Below are positions 5,941 through 15,196 of a stretch of DNA of 27,976 bases, one piece after another. The notes under the pieces are model-generated. The model saw only the letters and a program-made list of their open reading frames with translations, did no database searches and was not told the DNA's origin. The stretch's first letter is position 1, and each line of letters opens with the position of its first letter. Made by a program: the position numbers and the translations under genes. Origin of the DNA: Flavobacteriaceae bacterium (GTDB taxonomy: Bacteria; Bacteroidota; Bacteroidia; Flavobacteriales; Flavobacteriaceae); contig JAUXCI010000003.1 in assembly GCA_030618945.1 (NCBI GenBank), forward strand, positions 1 to 27,976, given 5' to 3'.

Positions 5941-8900
5941 TTGAGTAAGCAGATTATTGCTGAACTTTACGACAGTTTTAACAAAGTTGACCAAATAGTC
6001 AATGCCGTTAAAAAAGAAGCTAACCAAATTCAAATATCAAATTTGGCAGGGTCTTCATTGTCTTTTGTGGTCTCATCTGTTTACCAAAAGATCGATAGAC
6101 CCTTGTTGCTGATCTGCGAAGACAAAGAAGAGGCGGCCTATTATTTAAATGATTTTGAGCAATTTTTAACCCTTGATAACACCTCAAAAAGACATGATGT
6201 TTTATTTTACCCAGGATCTTATCGGCGCCCTTATCAGATAGAAGAAACCGATAATGCCAATATCCTGCTAAGGGCTGAAGTATTGAACAGGATCAATTCC
6301 CAAAAAAAACCGGCACTTATCGTAACTTATTCAGAAGCACTTTTTGAACAAGTCATTACCAAAAATGAATTAAAAAGAAATACCCTAAAATTGTCTGTTG
6401 GCGATTCACTTTCATTGGATTTTGTTCATGATCTGTTACATGAATACAATTTTAATCGGGTTGATTTTGTTATTGAACCCGGTGATTTTGCGATTCGCGG
6501 CGGGATCATTGATGTGTTTTCTTTTTCCAATGACGAGCCCTATAGGATTGAGTTTTTTGGAGATGAAGTAGACAGTATCAGAACATTTGATATAGAGTCT
6601 CAACTTTCCATCAGTCGGATGAATAAGATCGACATTATGCCGAATGTGGAGAACAAATTTCTGGAAGAGAAGAGACAAGGGTTTTTGAAATATATCGCTT
6701 CCAAAACAGTGATATTTGCAAAAAATCCTGAACTAGGCGAGGTACAACTAAACAAGCTGTTTGACAAAGCGACAGAGGCATTTAAAAATTTAAAAGGGGA
6801 AATTAAACAAATGAACCCTGAAGAGCTTTTTTGCACAGGAGATTTGATCGCCAGGCAATTATTAGATTTTTCCCTGGTAAAAATTGCCAATGGTAAAAGT
6901 GAGAAGGATCAAAGCATTATTTCCTTTAACACCTTACCGCAACCCTCCTTTAACAAACAATTTGATTTGCTTATCGAAGATCTCCATGAAAACACTGAGA
7001 AGGGCATCACAAATTATCTTTATTGCGACAATGAAAATCAAGCAAAACGATTTCACGATATTTTCGATGATCTTGATCAGAATGTACAATACCAAACCAT
7101 AACCAATCCATTATACCGGGGCTTTCTCGACAAAGACCTTAAAATAGCCTGTTATACCGATCATCAAATCTTTGAACGCTATCATAAGTTTCGCCTAAAA
7201 AGTGGCTATACAAAAAAGCAATCGCTTCAGTTAAAAGAACTGAACAACTTAGTCATTGGGGATTATGTAACCCATATTGATCACGGAATTGGAAAATTTG
7301 GCGGACTTCAAAAAATTGATGTTGAGGGCAAAAAACAGGAAGCGATAAAACTGATTTATGGAGAACGAGACGTCTTGTATATCAGTATTCATGCGCTACA
7401 TAAAATAGCCAAATACAGCGGAAAAGATGGTAAGCCTCCCAAAATTCATAAATTAGGCTCCAATGTTTGGAAAAAATTAACCCAAAAAACAAAAGCAAGG
7501 GTTAAACACATCGCTTTTGACCTTATTGAATTATACGCCAAAAGAAAGTTACAAAAAGGCATTGCCTTTAATCAGGATAGTTATTTACAGCATGAATTGG
7601 AAGCGAGTTTTATCTATGAAGACACCCCAGATCAACTGAGCGCCACCCAGGACGTTAAAGCTGATATGGAAAAAGACCAACCCATGGATCGACTGATTTG
7701 TGGAGATGTTGGTTTTGGTAAAACCGAAATAGCCATAAGGGCAGCATTTAAGGCGGCAGATAATGGAAAACAGGCTGCGATACTTGTACCTACTACCATC
7801 CTCGCCTTTCAGCACGCCAAAACATTTAGGGAAAGACTTAAAGATTTTCCCTTAAGAATAGACTATCTGAATAGGTTCAGGTCTTCAAAACAAAGAAAAG
7901 ATACCTTGGAGGCACTCGCAAATGGAGAGGTCGATATTGTTATTGGAACACATCAATTGGTAAACAAAAATGTAAAATTCAAAGATTTAGGTCTTTTGGT
8001 TATTGATGAAGAACAAAAATTTGGTGTGGCGGTAAAAGACAAATTGAAAACGCTTAAAGAAAATATCGACACCTTAACTTTAACAGCCACTCCCATTCCT
8101 AGAACCCTTCAGTTTTCTCTTATGGCAGCAAGAGATTTATCAGTGATCAAAACTGCTCCGCCAAACAGACATCCAATCGAAACACATGTAATTCGATATG
8201 GAGAAGAAATTATCAGAGATGCTGTTCGTTATGAAATACAAAGAGGAGGCCAGGTATTCTTTATTCACAACAGAATTGAAAATATAAAAGAAGTTGCCGG
8301 ACTCATCCAGCGCTTAGTTCCGGATGCAAAAATCGGTATAGGGCATGGACAGATGGAAGGTAAAAAATTGGAACAATTAATGTTGCAATTCATCAACGGG
8401 GAATTTGATATTTTGGTCAGTACTACCATTGTTGAGAGTGGACTGGACGTTCCCAACGCCAATACCATTTTTATCAATAACGCCAACAATTTTGGTCTAA
8501 GTGATTTGCATCAAATGAGGGGAAGAGTTGGTAGATCCAATAAAAAAGCCTTTTGTTATTTGATCACCCCTCCTTATCATATGATGACCGACGATGCCCG
8601 AAAAAGAATACAGGCGCTTGAGGCCCATTCAGAACTTGGCAGTGGTTTTTATATTGCTATGAAGGATTTGGAGATTCGTGGAGCCGGTGATCTATTAGGA
8701 GGCGAACAAAGCGGATTTATAAATGACATCGGTTTTGAAACCTATCAAAAGATTTTAAGTGAGGCGATAGAGGAATTGAAAGAAAACGAATTCAAAGACC
8801 TCTATCATCAAGAAGACGATCAAGTAAAAGCTTATGTTAAGGAAGTCCAAATTGATTCTGATTTTGAGATCCTCTTCCCGGATGACTATATCAGTAGTAT

Positions 8901-9294
8901 TTCAGAAAGATTAAGCCTATACAAAGAGTTAAGCGACATCGAAACAGAGGAGGAAATCCAAGTTTTTGAAACTAAATTGATTGACCGTTTTGGTGATTTC
9001 CCCACAGAGGTCGTGGATTTATTAAACTCAGTACGGCTTAAATGGGTGGCTAAATCTATTGGTTTGGAGAGAGTCGTTCTTAAACAAAAAAGAATGATTG
9101 GCTATTTTATAGCCGATCAACAAAGTGAGTTTTATCACAGCCCTTATTTTACAAAGGTATTGTCTTATGTTCAAAAAAACGGGCAAACCTGTGTAATGAA
9201 AGAAAAGCAAACCGTAAAAGGGCTTAGACTTCTGATTACATTTATTCGAATTGACTCTGTTGAAAAAGCACTCAAAACGCTTTCAATTATTTAG
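5941..9294 (+). CDS. mfd: Mfd, transcription-repair coupling factor
   Basis: A 1117-residue protein of the usual Mfd length. It removes RNA polymerase stalled at DNA lesions and recruits UvrA for nucleotide excision repair. The N-terminal UvrB-like part covers roughly residues 1-350 (with LAGSSLSF near the start and FYPGSYRRPYQ). The RNA-polymerase-interacting CarD-like domain starts near GDYVTHIDHGIGKFGG (about 440). The translocase follows with Walker A GDVGFGKTE (588-596), DEEQ (689-692), LTATPIPRTL and GRVGRS. The RGAGDLLGGEQSG motif and a C-terminal TRCF domain complete the protein. The start is TTG, supported by a -7 box 17 bases upstream and by similarity to the usual M-S-K-Q start of relatives. 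The leader is very short. It appears monocistronic; phoH follows after 167 bases. Confidence 0.97.
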   Translation: MSKQIIAELYDSFNKVDQIVNAVKKEANQIQISNLAGSSLSFVVSSVYQKIDRPLLLICEDKEEAAYYLNDFEQFLTLDNTSKRHDVLFYPGSYRRPYQIEETDNANILLRAEVLNRINSQKKPALIVTYSEALFEQVITKNELKRNTLKLSVGDSLSLDFVHDLLHEYNFNRVDFVIEPGDFAIRGGIIDVFSFSNDEPYRIEFFGDEVDSIRTFDIESQLSISRMNKIDIMPNVENKFLEEKRQGFLKYIASKTVIFAKNPELGEVQLNKLFDKATEAFKNLKGEIKQMNPEELFCTGDLIARQLLDFSLVKIANGKSEKDQSIISFNTLPQPSFNKQFDLLIEDLHENTEKGITNYLYCDNENQAKRFHDIFDDLDQNVQYQTITNPLYRGFLDKDLKIACYTDHQIFERYHKFRLKSGYTKKQSLQLKELNNLVIGDYVTHIDHGIGKFGGLQKIDVEGKKQEAIKLIYGERDVLYISIHALHKIAKYSGKDGKPPKIHKLGSNVWKKLTQKTKARVKHIAFDLIELYAKRKLQKGIAFNQDSYLQHELEASFIYEDTPDQLSATQDVKADMEKDQPMDRLICGDVGFGKTEIAIRAAFKAADNGKQAAILVPTTILAFQHAKTFRERLKDFPLRIDYLNRFRSSKQRKDTLEALANGEVDIVIGTHQLVNKNVKFKDLGLLVIDEEQKFGVAVKDKLKTLKENIDTLTLTATPIPRTLQFSLMAARDLSVIKTAPPNRHPIETHVIRYGEEIIRDAVRYEIQRGGQVFFIHNRIENIKEVAGLIQRLVPDAKIGIGHGQMEGKKLEQLMLQFINGEFDILVSTTIVESGLDVPNANTIFINNANNFGLSDLHQMRGRVGRSNKKAFCYLITPPYHMMTDDARKRIQALEAHSELGSGFYIAMKDLEIRGAGDLLGGEQSGFINDIGFETYQKILSEAIEELKENEFKDLYHQEDDQVKAYVKEVQIDSDFEILFPDDYISSISERLSLYKELSDIETEEEIQVFETKLIDRFGDFPTEVVDLLNSVRLKWVAKSIGLERVVLKQKRMIGYFIADQQSEFYHSPYFTKVLSYVQKNGQTCVMKEKQTVKGLRLLITFIRIDSVEKALKTLSII

Positions 9295-9461
9295 TTAATT
9301 TCTTGTTGATAAGTCAAAGTATATTTTACAGTTTGTCACTTCCATCATTGTTAATTTTTTGTACTTTTTCAAAAGATTTAAGTCTTAAAAATTGCATTAA
9401 GCCTATGAAAAGCTAGCCCTGTCATGGATAAATGATATGGCCCTATCAAAAAAAAGTCTTT

Positions 9462-10796
9462 ATGAAAAAAAGTACTCCTAAGAAAATTTACGTTTTAGAC
9501 ACATCTGTTTTATTGTTTGATCATAATTCTATTACTAGTTTTGAAGAGAATGACGTAGCCATTCCCATTACCGTTCTAGAGGAATTGGACCAATTTAAAG
9601 TAGGTAATGAAACCAAAAATTTTGAAGCCAGAGAGGTGATTAGATTTCTGGATAAATTATCCGGAAACAATGGATTGAATGTATGGATGCGCTTGGGGAA
9701 AGATAAGGGTCAGTTAAAAGTGATCATGGACGCCTTGAATCTAAATAAATTAGACGCTGAAACCATCTTTGGCAATACAAAAAATGATAATAAAATTATC
9801 AATGCTGCTCTTTCATTACAAAATGAAGAAAAGAAGCATACCGTCATTCTAGTCACCAAAGACATCAACCTGAGAATAAAGGCAAAAGCCATAGGCTTAT
9901 TATCTGAAGATTTTGAAACAGGAAAAGTAAAGAATATCAAAAAATTCTCAGAGGGCCTCCCGATAATTGAGAATATTGATGCCGATGTCATTCAAAACAT
10001 CTATCAGAAAAACTTTATAAAAGAAAAAGGCATTCTTGGAAAGGAAAAAGTAACCAACGGCTACTATATCCTGAATAACTGTAGCAATTCTGTTCTTGCC
10101 AGATATAATGGTGTTACAGATCTGATCGAAAAAGTTGATAAAAAATATGTTTTCGGAGTTAAACCCCGAAATGCTGAACAAACTTTTGGTTTAAATGCCT
10201 TGCTTAACGAGGACATTAAGTTAGTAGCACTTGAGGGTGTTGCAGGAACCGGTAAAACCTTACTCGCTTTGGCATCAGCCTTGGAGCAAAAAAACAAATA
10301 TGATCAAATTATTTTGGCAAGACCCATTGTCCCTTTAAGTAATAAAGAAATAGGTTTTCTTCCCGGGGATGCCGAGGATAAAATTTCTCCGTATATGCAA
10401 CCCCTGTGGGATAATCTTACTTTCATTAAAAATCAATTCAAGGCCAATGAAAAAAAGGGTAAAATTTTGGAACAATTACAGGAATCCGGCTTGTTAACCA
10501 TAACTGCCTTGGCTTTTATCAGAGGTCGAAGCCTGAGTAATGCCATCTTTATAGTGGATGAAGCTCAGAATTTAACCCCACATGAGGTCAAAACCATCAT
10601 CACACGTGCTGGAGAGGGCACGAAAGTGATATTTACCGGAGATATTAATCAAATAGACACGCCATACATGGACGAGCACAGCAATGGACTCACTTATTTG
10701 ATCGACAGGTTAAAAGGAAATTCTTTATTTGCCCATATAAAATTGGAAAAAGGAGAACGTTCCGAATTAGCCAATTTAGCAAATGAAATGCTTTAA
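9462..10796 (+). CDS. PhoH-family protein with N-terminal PIN domain (PhoH2 type)
   Basis: From the ATG at 9462 this is a 444-residue two-domain protein. The N-terminal PIN ribonuclease domain begins KKIYVLDTSVLLFD, with further acidic residues at VLEELD and the later TKD motif. The C-terminal PhoH ATPase domain has Walker A GVAGTGKT (259-266) and Walker B DEAQN (366-370), plus typical ARPIVP and GDINQID motifs. PIN-PhoH fusions of this kind (PhoH2) are reported to be RNA helicases/ribonucleases; activity here is inferred. An in-frame ATG at 9432 would add ten residues, but family members start close to the K-x-Y-V-L-D-T motif, so the later start is favoured. No exact -7 box is visible upstream. 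A hairpin terminator follows the stop by 11 bases. Confidence 0.93.
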   Translation: MKKSTPKKIYVLDTSVLLFDHNSITSFEENDVAIPITVLEELDQFKVGNETKNFEAREVIRFLDKLSGNNGLNVWMRLGKDKGQLKVIMDALNLNKLDAETIFGNTKNDNKIINAALSLQNEEKKHTVILVTKDINLRIKAKAIGLLSEDFETGKVKNIKKFSEGLPIIENIDADVIQNIYQKNFIKEKGILGKEKVTNGYYILNNCSNSVLARYNGVTDLIEKVDKKYVFGVKPRNAEQTFGLNALLNEDIKLVALEGVAGTGKTLLALASALEQKNKYDQIILARPIVPLSNKEIGFLPGDAEDKISPYMQPLWDNLTFIKNQFKANEKKGKILEQLQESGLLTITALAFIRGRSLSNAIFIVDEAQNLTPHEVKTIITRAGEGTKVIFTGDINQIDTPYMDEHSNGLTYLIDRLKGNSLFAHIKLEKGERSELANLANEML

Positions 10797-10807
10797 CAAT
10801 TTTCCTT

Positions 10808-10840
10808 ACTCAGGGCTTTGCATTTGCTGAAGCCCTGAGT
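10808..10840. terminator. Hairpin terminator after phoH
   Basis: Perfect 11-base arms ACTCAGGGCTT (10808-10818) and AAGCCCTGAGT (10830-10840) enclose an 11-base loop, followed by TTATTT. It sits 11 bases after the phoH stop codon. The T-tract is short, so termination efficiency is uncertain, but the stem is the strongest perfect hairpin near any gene end in the window. Confidence 0.75.
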
Positions 10841-10931
10841 TTATTTAAAGCAAGGAGGTCCGTTTTAAAACAAACGAAAAATATATTGTTACATAATCGA
10901 GTCTGATTCGTCATAAGGTAAATAAATACCC

Positions 10932-11375
10932 ATGAAACGAATTCTTCTACTCCTTATCATTGTTTTGGCTTCATCTTGTGCCACACATACTTCTTTCAAT
11001 TCTTTTTATAAAAACCATCAGGAGGATTCTGACTTTTCATTTGGCTTGAGCAGCTCTTTTATAGCCAGCTTTTTACCAGATGAAGACATGGAGGAAATCA
11101 AACCCCTGCTTAAAAAAGCCAAACACGTACGTATTTTAGTATTTTCAGAAAACGCTGAAGAAAAAACAGAAAAGTTTCAAAAATTTATAAGTCGCTCAAA
11201 ATTCGAAAAGGTAGTCAAGGTTAAAGATGACAATGATCAATTTGCCTTTTTTACACTTGAAAAGAAATCACATATCAAGGAGATCGTTCTAGAGATTTCT
11301 TCAGGGGAAGATCTGGTCTTATTGGGTTTAAAAACAAACCTAAGTCAGGAGGATCTTGAAAATATTCTCCAGTAA
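10932..11375 (+). CDS. DUF4252 family lipoprotein
   Basis: A 147-residue predicted lipoprotein. The N terminus KRILLLLIIVLASSC is a lipoprotein signal peptide with lipidation at C16, so the mature protein is anchored in the envelope. The rest fits the DUF4252 family, common in Bacteroidota: an acidic start, VRILVFSENAEEKTEKF in the middle, and an ISSGEDLVLLGLKTNLS-type end. There are no catalytic motifs that I recognise, and the function of the family is not known to me. The gene is preceded by the phoH terminator and so is probably transcribed on its own; no exact -7 box is visible. It converges on the short-chain dehydrogenase gene with 14 bases between the stops. Confidence 0.82.
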   Translation: MKRILLLLIIVLASSCATHTSFNSFYKNHQEDSDFSFGLSSSFIASFLPDEDMEEIKPLLKKAKHVRILVFSENAEEKTEKFQKFISRSKFEKVVKVKDDNDQFAFFTLEKKSHIKEIVLEISSGEDLVLLGLKTNLSQEDLENILQ

Positions 11376-11389
11376 GCAATGCCTTTTAA

Positions 11390-12184
11390 TTAGGTCACAT
11401 TAACTTTTCTCAGCATTTTTGCCAGGATTAGAGGAAAGAACCGTTTTAAATAAACCGCTAAAACCTCCAAAGCTCCTCCTATCACTACTTCTTGTTTCTT
11501 TCTTTGAATAGCCTTAACAGCCTTCTTTGCAAAGTAATCCGGGCTCAATCCATTCGCGGTTGCCGTATCTAAGGTTCCTTGTTCTGAGCCATCGCCTATC
11601 AAGGCATTTTTGGAAATATTGGTATTGACAAAACCAGGACAAATCAAAGTAATGCTGATGTTATCATCATATACTTCAGCCCTTAAACTATCAAAAAAAC
11701 CGTGTAGCGCGTGTTTCGAAGCGGAATAGGAAGACCTAAGTGGTGTTGCCACTCGGCCTACCACACTAGTAACCACAACTATATGCCCTGCCTTTTTTTT
11801 AATAAAATGTGGTAATAGAGCCTTGGTGAGTGCTACCGTTCCAAAATAGTTGACCCTAAAAATCCTTTCATCTACTTTTAGATCTGTTTCCACTACTAAT
11901 GACCTTTGACTGATTCCGGCATTATTGATCAGGATATCTATACCACCAAACAGATCTAATGCCGTTTTGACCCAATGCGCTGCATTTTTCCACATAGCAA
12001 GATCCATTGCCAAAATTTTGACCTGTTCAGGATTATGGCAAAGAAGCCTTACCTCTTCAAGTTGTTTCGAATTTCTGGCAGATAGAATTAACTTAACCTC
12101 CTTTTTTGAAAGTGACAGCGCCAAAGCTTTACCAATTCCTGATGATGCGCCAGTAATCCAAATAGTCTTATTTGTGAAATTCAT
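11390..12184 (-). CDS. Short-chain dehydrogenase/reductase (SDR family)
   Basis: A 264-residue classical SDR. The nucleotide-binding motif TGASSGIG is at residues 11-18, NNAG at 87-90, and the catalytic tetrad N112, S140, Y153 and K157 (YSASK) is complete. A CPGFVNT segment follows, as in family members. The C terminus is extended and hydrophobic (ALEVLAVYLKRFFPLILAKML), a feature of membrane-associated lipid- or steroid-type SDRs such as the DHRS7-like group. Cofactor preference and substrate cannot be told. A strong -7 box lies 16 bases upstream of the ATG, and the gene is divergent from the TlpA-like gene, so it is probably monocistronic. Confidence 0.92.
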   Translation of the reverse strand: MNFTNKTIWITGASSGIGKALALSLSKKEVKLILSARNSKQLEEVRLLCHNPEQVKILAMDLAMWKNAAHWVKTALDLFGGIDILINNAGISQRSLVVETDLKVDERIFRVNYFGTVALTKALLPHFIKKKAGHIVVVTSVVGRVATPLRSSYSASKHALHGFFDSLRAEVYDDNISITLICPGFVNTNISKNALIGDGSEQGTLDTATANGLSPDYFAKKAVKAIQRKKQEVVIGGALEVLAVYLKRFFPLILAKMLRKVNVT

Positions 12185-12200
12185 AGAATTCGATTTATTT

Positions 12201-12208
12201 CAAATATA
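12201..12208 (-). promoter_or_regulatory. -7 promoter box TATATTTG of the SDR gene
   Basis: The minus strand reads TATATTTG, an exact TAnnTTTG match, 16 bases before the ATG at 12184. Confidence 0.6.
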
Positions 12209-12212
12209 AGCA

Positions 12213-12226
12213 TTGATTCCAATCAA
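12213..12226. promoter_or_regulatory. Inverted repeat TTGATT-CC-AATCAA upstream of the SDR promoter
   Basis: Perfect 6-base arms around two bases, placed just upstream of the SDR gene's -7 box. It could bind a regulator, but arms this short in AT-rich DNA may be chance. Confidence 0.25.
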
Positions 12227-12279
12227 AATAGTCACATTATACTCATATTATTCCAATTTAAAGATTTTAAGAATTAATG

Positions 12280-12287
12280 TACCTTTG
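12280..12287 (+). promoter_or_regulatory. -7 promoter box TACCTTTG of the TlpA-like gene
   Basis: An exact TAnnTTTG match 14 bases before the ATG at 12302, supporting that start. Confidence 0.55.
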
Positions 12288-12301
12288 GCAAAAATTCATA
12301 A

Positions 12302-13648
12302 ATGCTGCGAAATTTATTTATCTGCTTTTTATTCGTCTGTGCTGCTTCGCATGCCCAATATTCAATCAAAGGATCAATCGATCCAGGTCTTAATTATTCC
12401 TGGATATTGCTCTACAAACTTGAAAATGGCAACCAAACCTATATGGATAATTCAGATGTAGTAGAAGGGGCCTTTGAATTTAAAATTGATGAAAAGGAAG
12501 CTTCACGTGTCTACAGAGCATATTATCAGATTGAGAACAGCCTGTATGTAGAATTTATTTATAACAAAGAAGAGATTGTCTTTTCATTCGATCCCAATAA
12601 CCCTGAAGAATCCCTTCATTTTTCAGAATCTGATGAAAACAATCTAGTTCATGACTATTACAGCCTCATTCGTTCTCAACAGGGGAAAATAGACTCTCTC
12701 CAGGTGCTTTATTTTAAATCAATAAATGAAGTTGAAACGGAAAAGATCATTGAAACCTATCAGGAGGAATTATCCTTTTTGAGGGAAAAACAAGGCCAAT
12801 TTGAGGAAAAATCACAGGGAACATACGCTAATCACTTTATCAGAGCCAGCAGGCAGTATAATGCAGCAAGGCCGTATAAAAACGCAAATGAATACCTCAA
12901 TGGAATCAAGGAACATTTTTTCGATTCCATTGATCTAAAGGATACAGTTTTAAGCCATTCAACCTTTATCAATGACCGACTGAACGATTATGTGTTTTAT
13001 TTAAATCAAGCCGATAATATCGAAGCAAAAGATTCTCTTCAACAAGAAGCTATTGACAAATCTATTGCATGGATAAATAAAGATTACAAGACCTTAAAAA
13101 GTTTTGAAGAGTCCTTAATACAGGAATATTTGAGTCAAGAGAATGTTGTTATGATTAACTATGTAATTGATCATTATTATAATGCATTGCCCGCTAAATA
13201 TCAGGATGAAGTATTGAGAAACAAGGTAGTGGCCTCATTGAAAACTGCTATTGGTACAATGGCCCCGGATTTTTATTGGGAACAGGATGGTGTAAAAAAT
13301 AATTTACACGGGCTCACTGGGACCGACTATTATATCTTATTATTCTTCAGTTCTAACTGCCCTCATTGTCAAGTTGAAATTCCAGAGTTTTACGACTTCA
13401 TCATTGGCATTGAAAATATGAAAGTAGTTGCAGTTGGATTAGAAGATGATAAAGAGAATTGGGAATTTATGACAAAAGAACACTACGAATTTATAAATAT
13501 ATTAGATCTAGATAAATGGTCCAGCGAAAAGGTTAAAGATTATGGTGTCAATGCCATACCCACCTATTTTGTTTTGGATGCTGATAAAAATATCCTAGCT
13601 AAACCGGTAGATTTCGAAGAGTTAAAATCTATGTTTGAAACAAAATAA
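12302..13648 (+). CDS. Exported TlpA-like thioredoxin-fold protein
   Basis: A 448-residue protein with a Sec signal peptide (LRNLFICFLFVCAASHAQ). The first half (about 20-110) looks like the DUF4369-type beta domain often joined to periplasmic thioredoxins in Bacteroidota. A helical middle section (about 115-310) follows. The C-terminal thioredoxin domain starts near GTMAPDFYW, carries the redox motif CPHC (C353, C356) and the cis-proline segment AIPTYFVLD. It probably acts in the periplasm or on the outer membrane as a thiol-disulfide reductase; the partner protein is unknown. No cytochrome maturation genes are nearby. The gene converges on yraN with a 57-base gap that shows no clear terminator. 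Confidence 0.88.
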   Translation: MLRNLFICFLFVCAASHAQYSIKGSIDPGLNYSWILLYKLENGNQTYMDNSDVVEGAFEFKIDEKEASRVYRAYYQIENSLYVEFIYNKEEIVFSFDPNNPEESLHFSESDENNLVHDYYSLIRSQQGKIDSLQVLYFKSINEVETEKIIETYQEELSFLREKQGQFEEKSQGTYANHFIRASRQYNAARPYKNANEYLNGIKEHFFDSIDLKDTVLSHSTFINDRLNDYVFYLNQADNIEAKDSLQQEAIDKSIAWINKDYKTLKSFEESLIQEYLSQENVVMINYVIDHYYNALPAKYQDEVLRNKVVASLKTAIGTMAPDFYWEQDGVKNNLHGLTGTDYYILLFFSSNCPHCQVEIPEFYDFIIGIENMKVVAVGLEDDKENWEFMTKEHYEFINILDLDKWSSEKVKDYGVNAIPTYFVLDADKNILAKPVDFEELKSMFETK

Positions 13649-13705
13649 ATATTGACTTTCTTTGATATTATTATTGGGAAAGCCAGTGTAATTTGCACAG
13701 AAATT

Positions 13706-14065
13706 TTAAAAATGATAAAAGGCATCTTCTATATGTTCTAACTGAGTCTGCTTGCTATCCTTGATTATTCCAATAACATCAAATCTTACCTCAACGTTAA
13801 GGCCTTTCATACACACGTATTTATCTATTGCTGAGACCAGTAGATTGATCTTCTTTTTATCGATAAAACCCTTTGGGTCACCAAAAACATCAGTAGACCT
13901 TGTTTTAACCTCAATAATTGCTAAAACGTTATCTTTTATGGCAATAATATCAACCTCTGCCTTTTGATGTCGCCAGTTTCTTTCCTTTATTTTATATCCT
14001 TTTTGGATCAAATAGTCATAGGCTAATTGCTCCCCGATTTTGCCAAGTTCGTTGTGAGCAGCCAT
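13706..14065 (-). CDS. YraN family (UPF0102) endonuclease-fold protein
   Basis: A 119-residue protein of the normal YraN length. It begins ELGKIGEQLAYDYLIQKGY and has the RNWR segment followed by the restriction-endonuclease-like core: E37 and D39 in AEVDIIA, then IEVKTR (E52, K54). These match the (E)-D-(E)xK pattern of the PD-(D/E)xK superfamily. Nuclease activity is inferred from the fold, and the role in the cell is not settled for the family. The start codon lies 3 bases after the stop of the LD-carboxypeptidase gene on the same strand, so the two are probably co-transcribed. Confidence 0.93.
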   Translation of the reverse strand: MAAHNELGKIGEQLAYDYLIQKGYKIKERNWRHQKAEVDIIAIKDNVLAIIEVKTRSTDVFGDPKGFIDKKKINLLVSAIDKYVCMKGLNVEVRFDVIGIIKDSKQTQLEHIEDAFYHF

Positions 14066-14068
14066 AAT

Positions 14069-15082
14069 TTATCTAAAGCGAATTCTGGTTTTTTTATTTG
14101 ATACTTTCATATCTACATAACTTCCGAGCAATAGCGTTCTGTTGTCATCAAGATGCCCTGCAGGAAAATTGAATACCACCGGAAAATCAGTTCCTTCTAC
14201 TGCCTCCAACACTATTTCTTCAAGGGTTTTTCCAAAACTATTCCCTTCATTTTTCTTTAGTTTAAAGTTTCCCACGATCACACCTTCACAATTCTTAAAA
14301 TACCCCGCCCGCTTCAAACTGATCATCATTCTATCAATGTGATAAAGTGCTTCTCCAACGTCTTCGATAAAAAGAATTTTTCCATTCATGTTTAAATTGG
14401 TGTCAGAACCAAGCATACTGTAAACAATGGAAAGGTTTCCACCAACCAATTGACCTGTGCTTTCTCCCTCTCTATTATAAGCGGAAGATTCCATTTTATA
14501 CTGCAATTTTTTGCCGAACAACGTTTGGTATAAGGTTTTAATGGATTCCCTTTGAACAGGATCTTCCAGATCAAGAGTCATTGGCATTTGCCCATGAACG
14601 GACTGGTATCCCAACTCGTTGATTTTATTATGGAGAACAGTGATGTCAGAGTAGCCTATTAGCCATTTTGGGTTTTCCGCGAACTTCGTAAAATCCAAAT
14701 CATCAATAATTCTTACCGTACCATAACCACCTCTGGCTGCCCATATTGCTTTGATACTAGGGTCATCCATAGCTTTTTGCAGATCCTCCAAGCGTTGTTC
14801 ATCTGTTCCTGCAAAAGTATTATCCTGTGAAAGCAAATGGTTTCCAAAAAAAACAACCAAACCCCAGTGATTCGCCAATTCAATACCGGGATCAACCGCG
14901 GTTCTGTCTTTCAATTTGCCAGCCGGAGACAGAATAACAATGGTATCTCCTTTTTTAAGGCTTGGTGGTTTAACCAGGTCTCTGGTGATTGTCCTTTCCT
15001 GATCATTTTGAGCCATGATACTAAAAGTGAAAAGGAAACACGAAAATAATACTATCAGCTTGCGTTTTTCTGTAAAATACAT
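14069..15082 (-). CDS. S66-family LD-carboxypeptidase with signal peptide
   Basis: From the ATG at 15082 this is a 337-residue S66 peptidase. The catalytic triad is visible as S145 (IGYSDIT), E240 (FIEDVGE) and H310 (PAGHLDD), with spacing like that of LdcA. The glycine-rich AARGGYGTVRI segment (115-125) is also typical. The family cleaves the L-Lys/mDAP-D-Ala bond of muropeptides during peptidoglycan recycling. Unlike the usual cytoplasmic LdcA, this protein begins KRKLIVLFSCFLFTFSIMAQ, a clear Sec signal peptide, so it is predicted to be exported. An upstream in-frame ATG at 15133 would put 17 residues before the signal and is less likely. It leads a two-gene unit with yraN. Confidence 0.88.
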   Translation of the reverse strand: MYFTEKRKLIVLFSCFLFTFSIMAQNDQERTITRDLVKPPSLKKGDTIVILSPAGKLKDRTAVDPGIELANHWGLVVFFGNHLLSQDNTFAGTDEQRLEDLQKAMDDPSIKAIWAARGGYGTVRIIDDLDFTKFAENPKWLIGYSDITVLHNKINELGYQSVHGQMPMTLDLEDPVQRESIKTLYQTLFGKKLQYKMESSAYNREGESTGQLVGGNLSIVYSMLGSDTNLNMNGKILFIEDVGEALYHIDRMMISLKRAGYFKNCEGVIVGNFKLKKNEGNSFGKTLEEIVLEAVEGTDFPVVFNFPAGHLDDNRTLLLGSYVDMKVSNKKTRIRFR

Positions 15083-15196
15083 CGTCAAATTTTTGATAAA
15101 AATAGAATTTAAAATTTGTTTTACCTCAATCAACAGACAAGTATCCTCAAGACGTGGAATAATGAAAATAAAAATTTACATGTATGGCCTTTTTCT

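Noticed and set aside
12213..12461. 82-codon plus-strand frame before and inside the TlpA-like gene
   Set aside because: It overlaps the signal peptide region of a well-supported gene in another frame and starts upstream of that gene's promoter.
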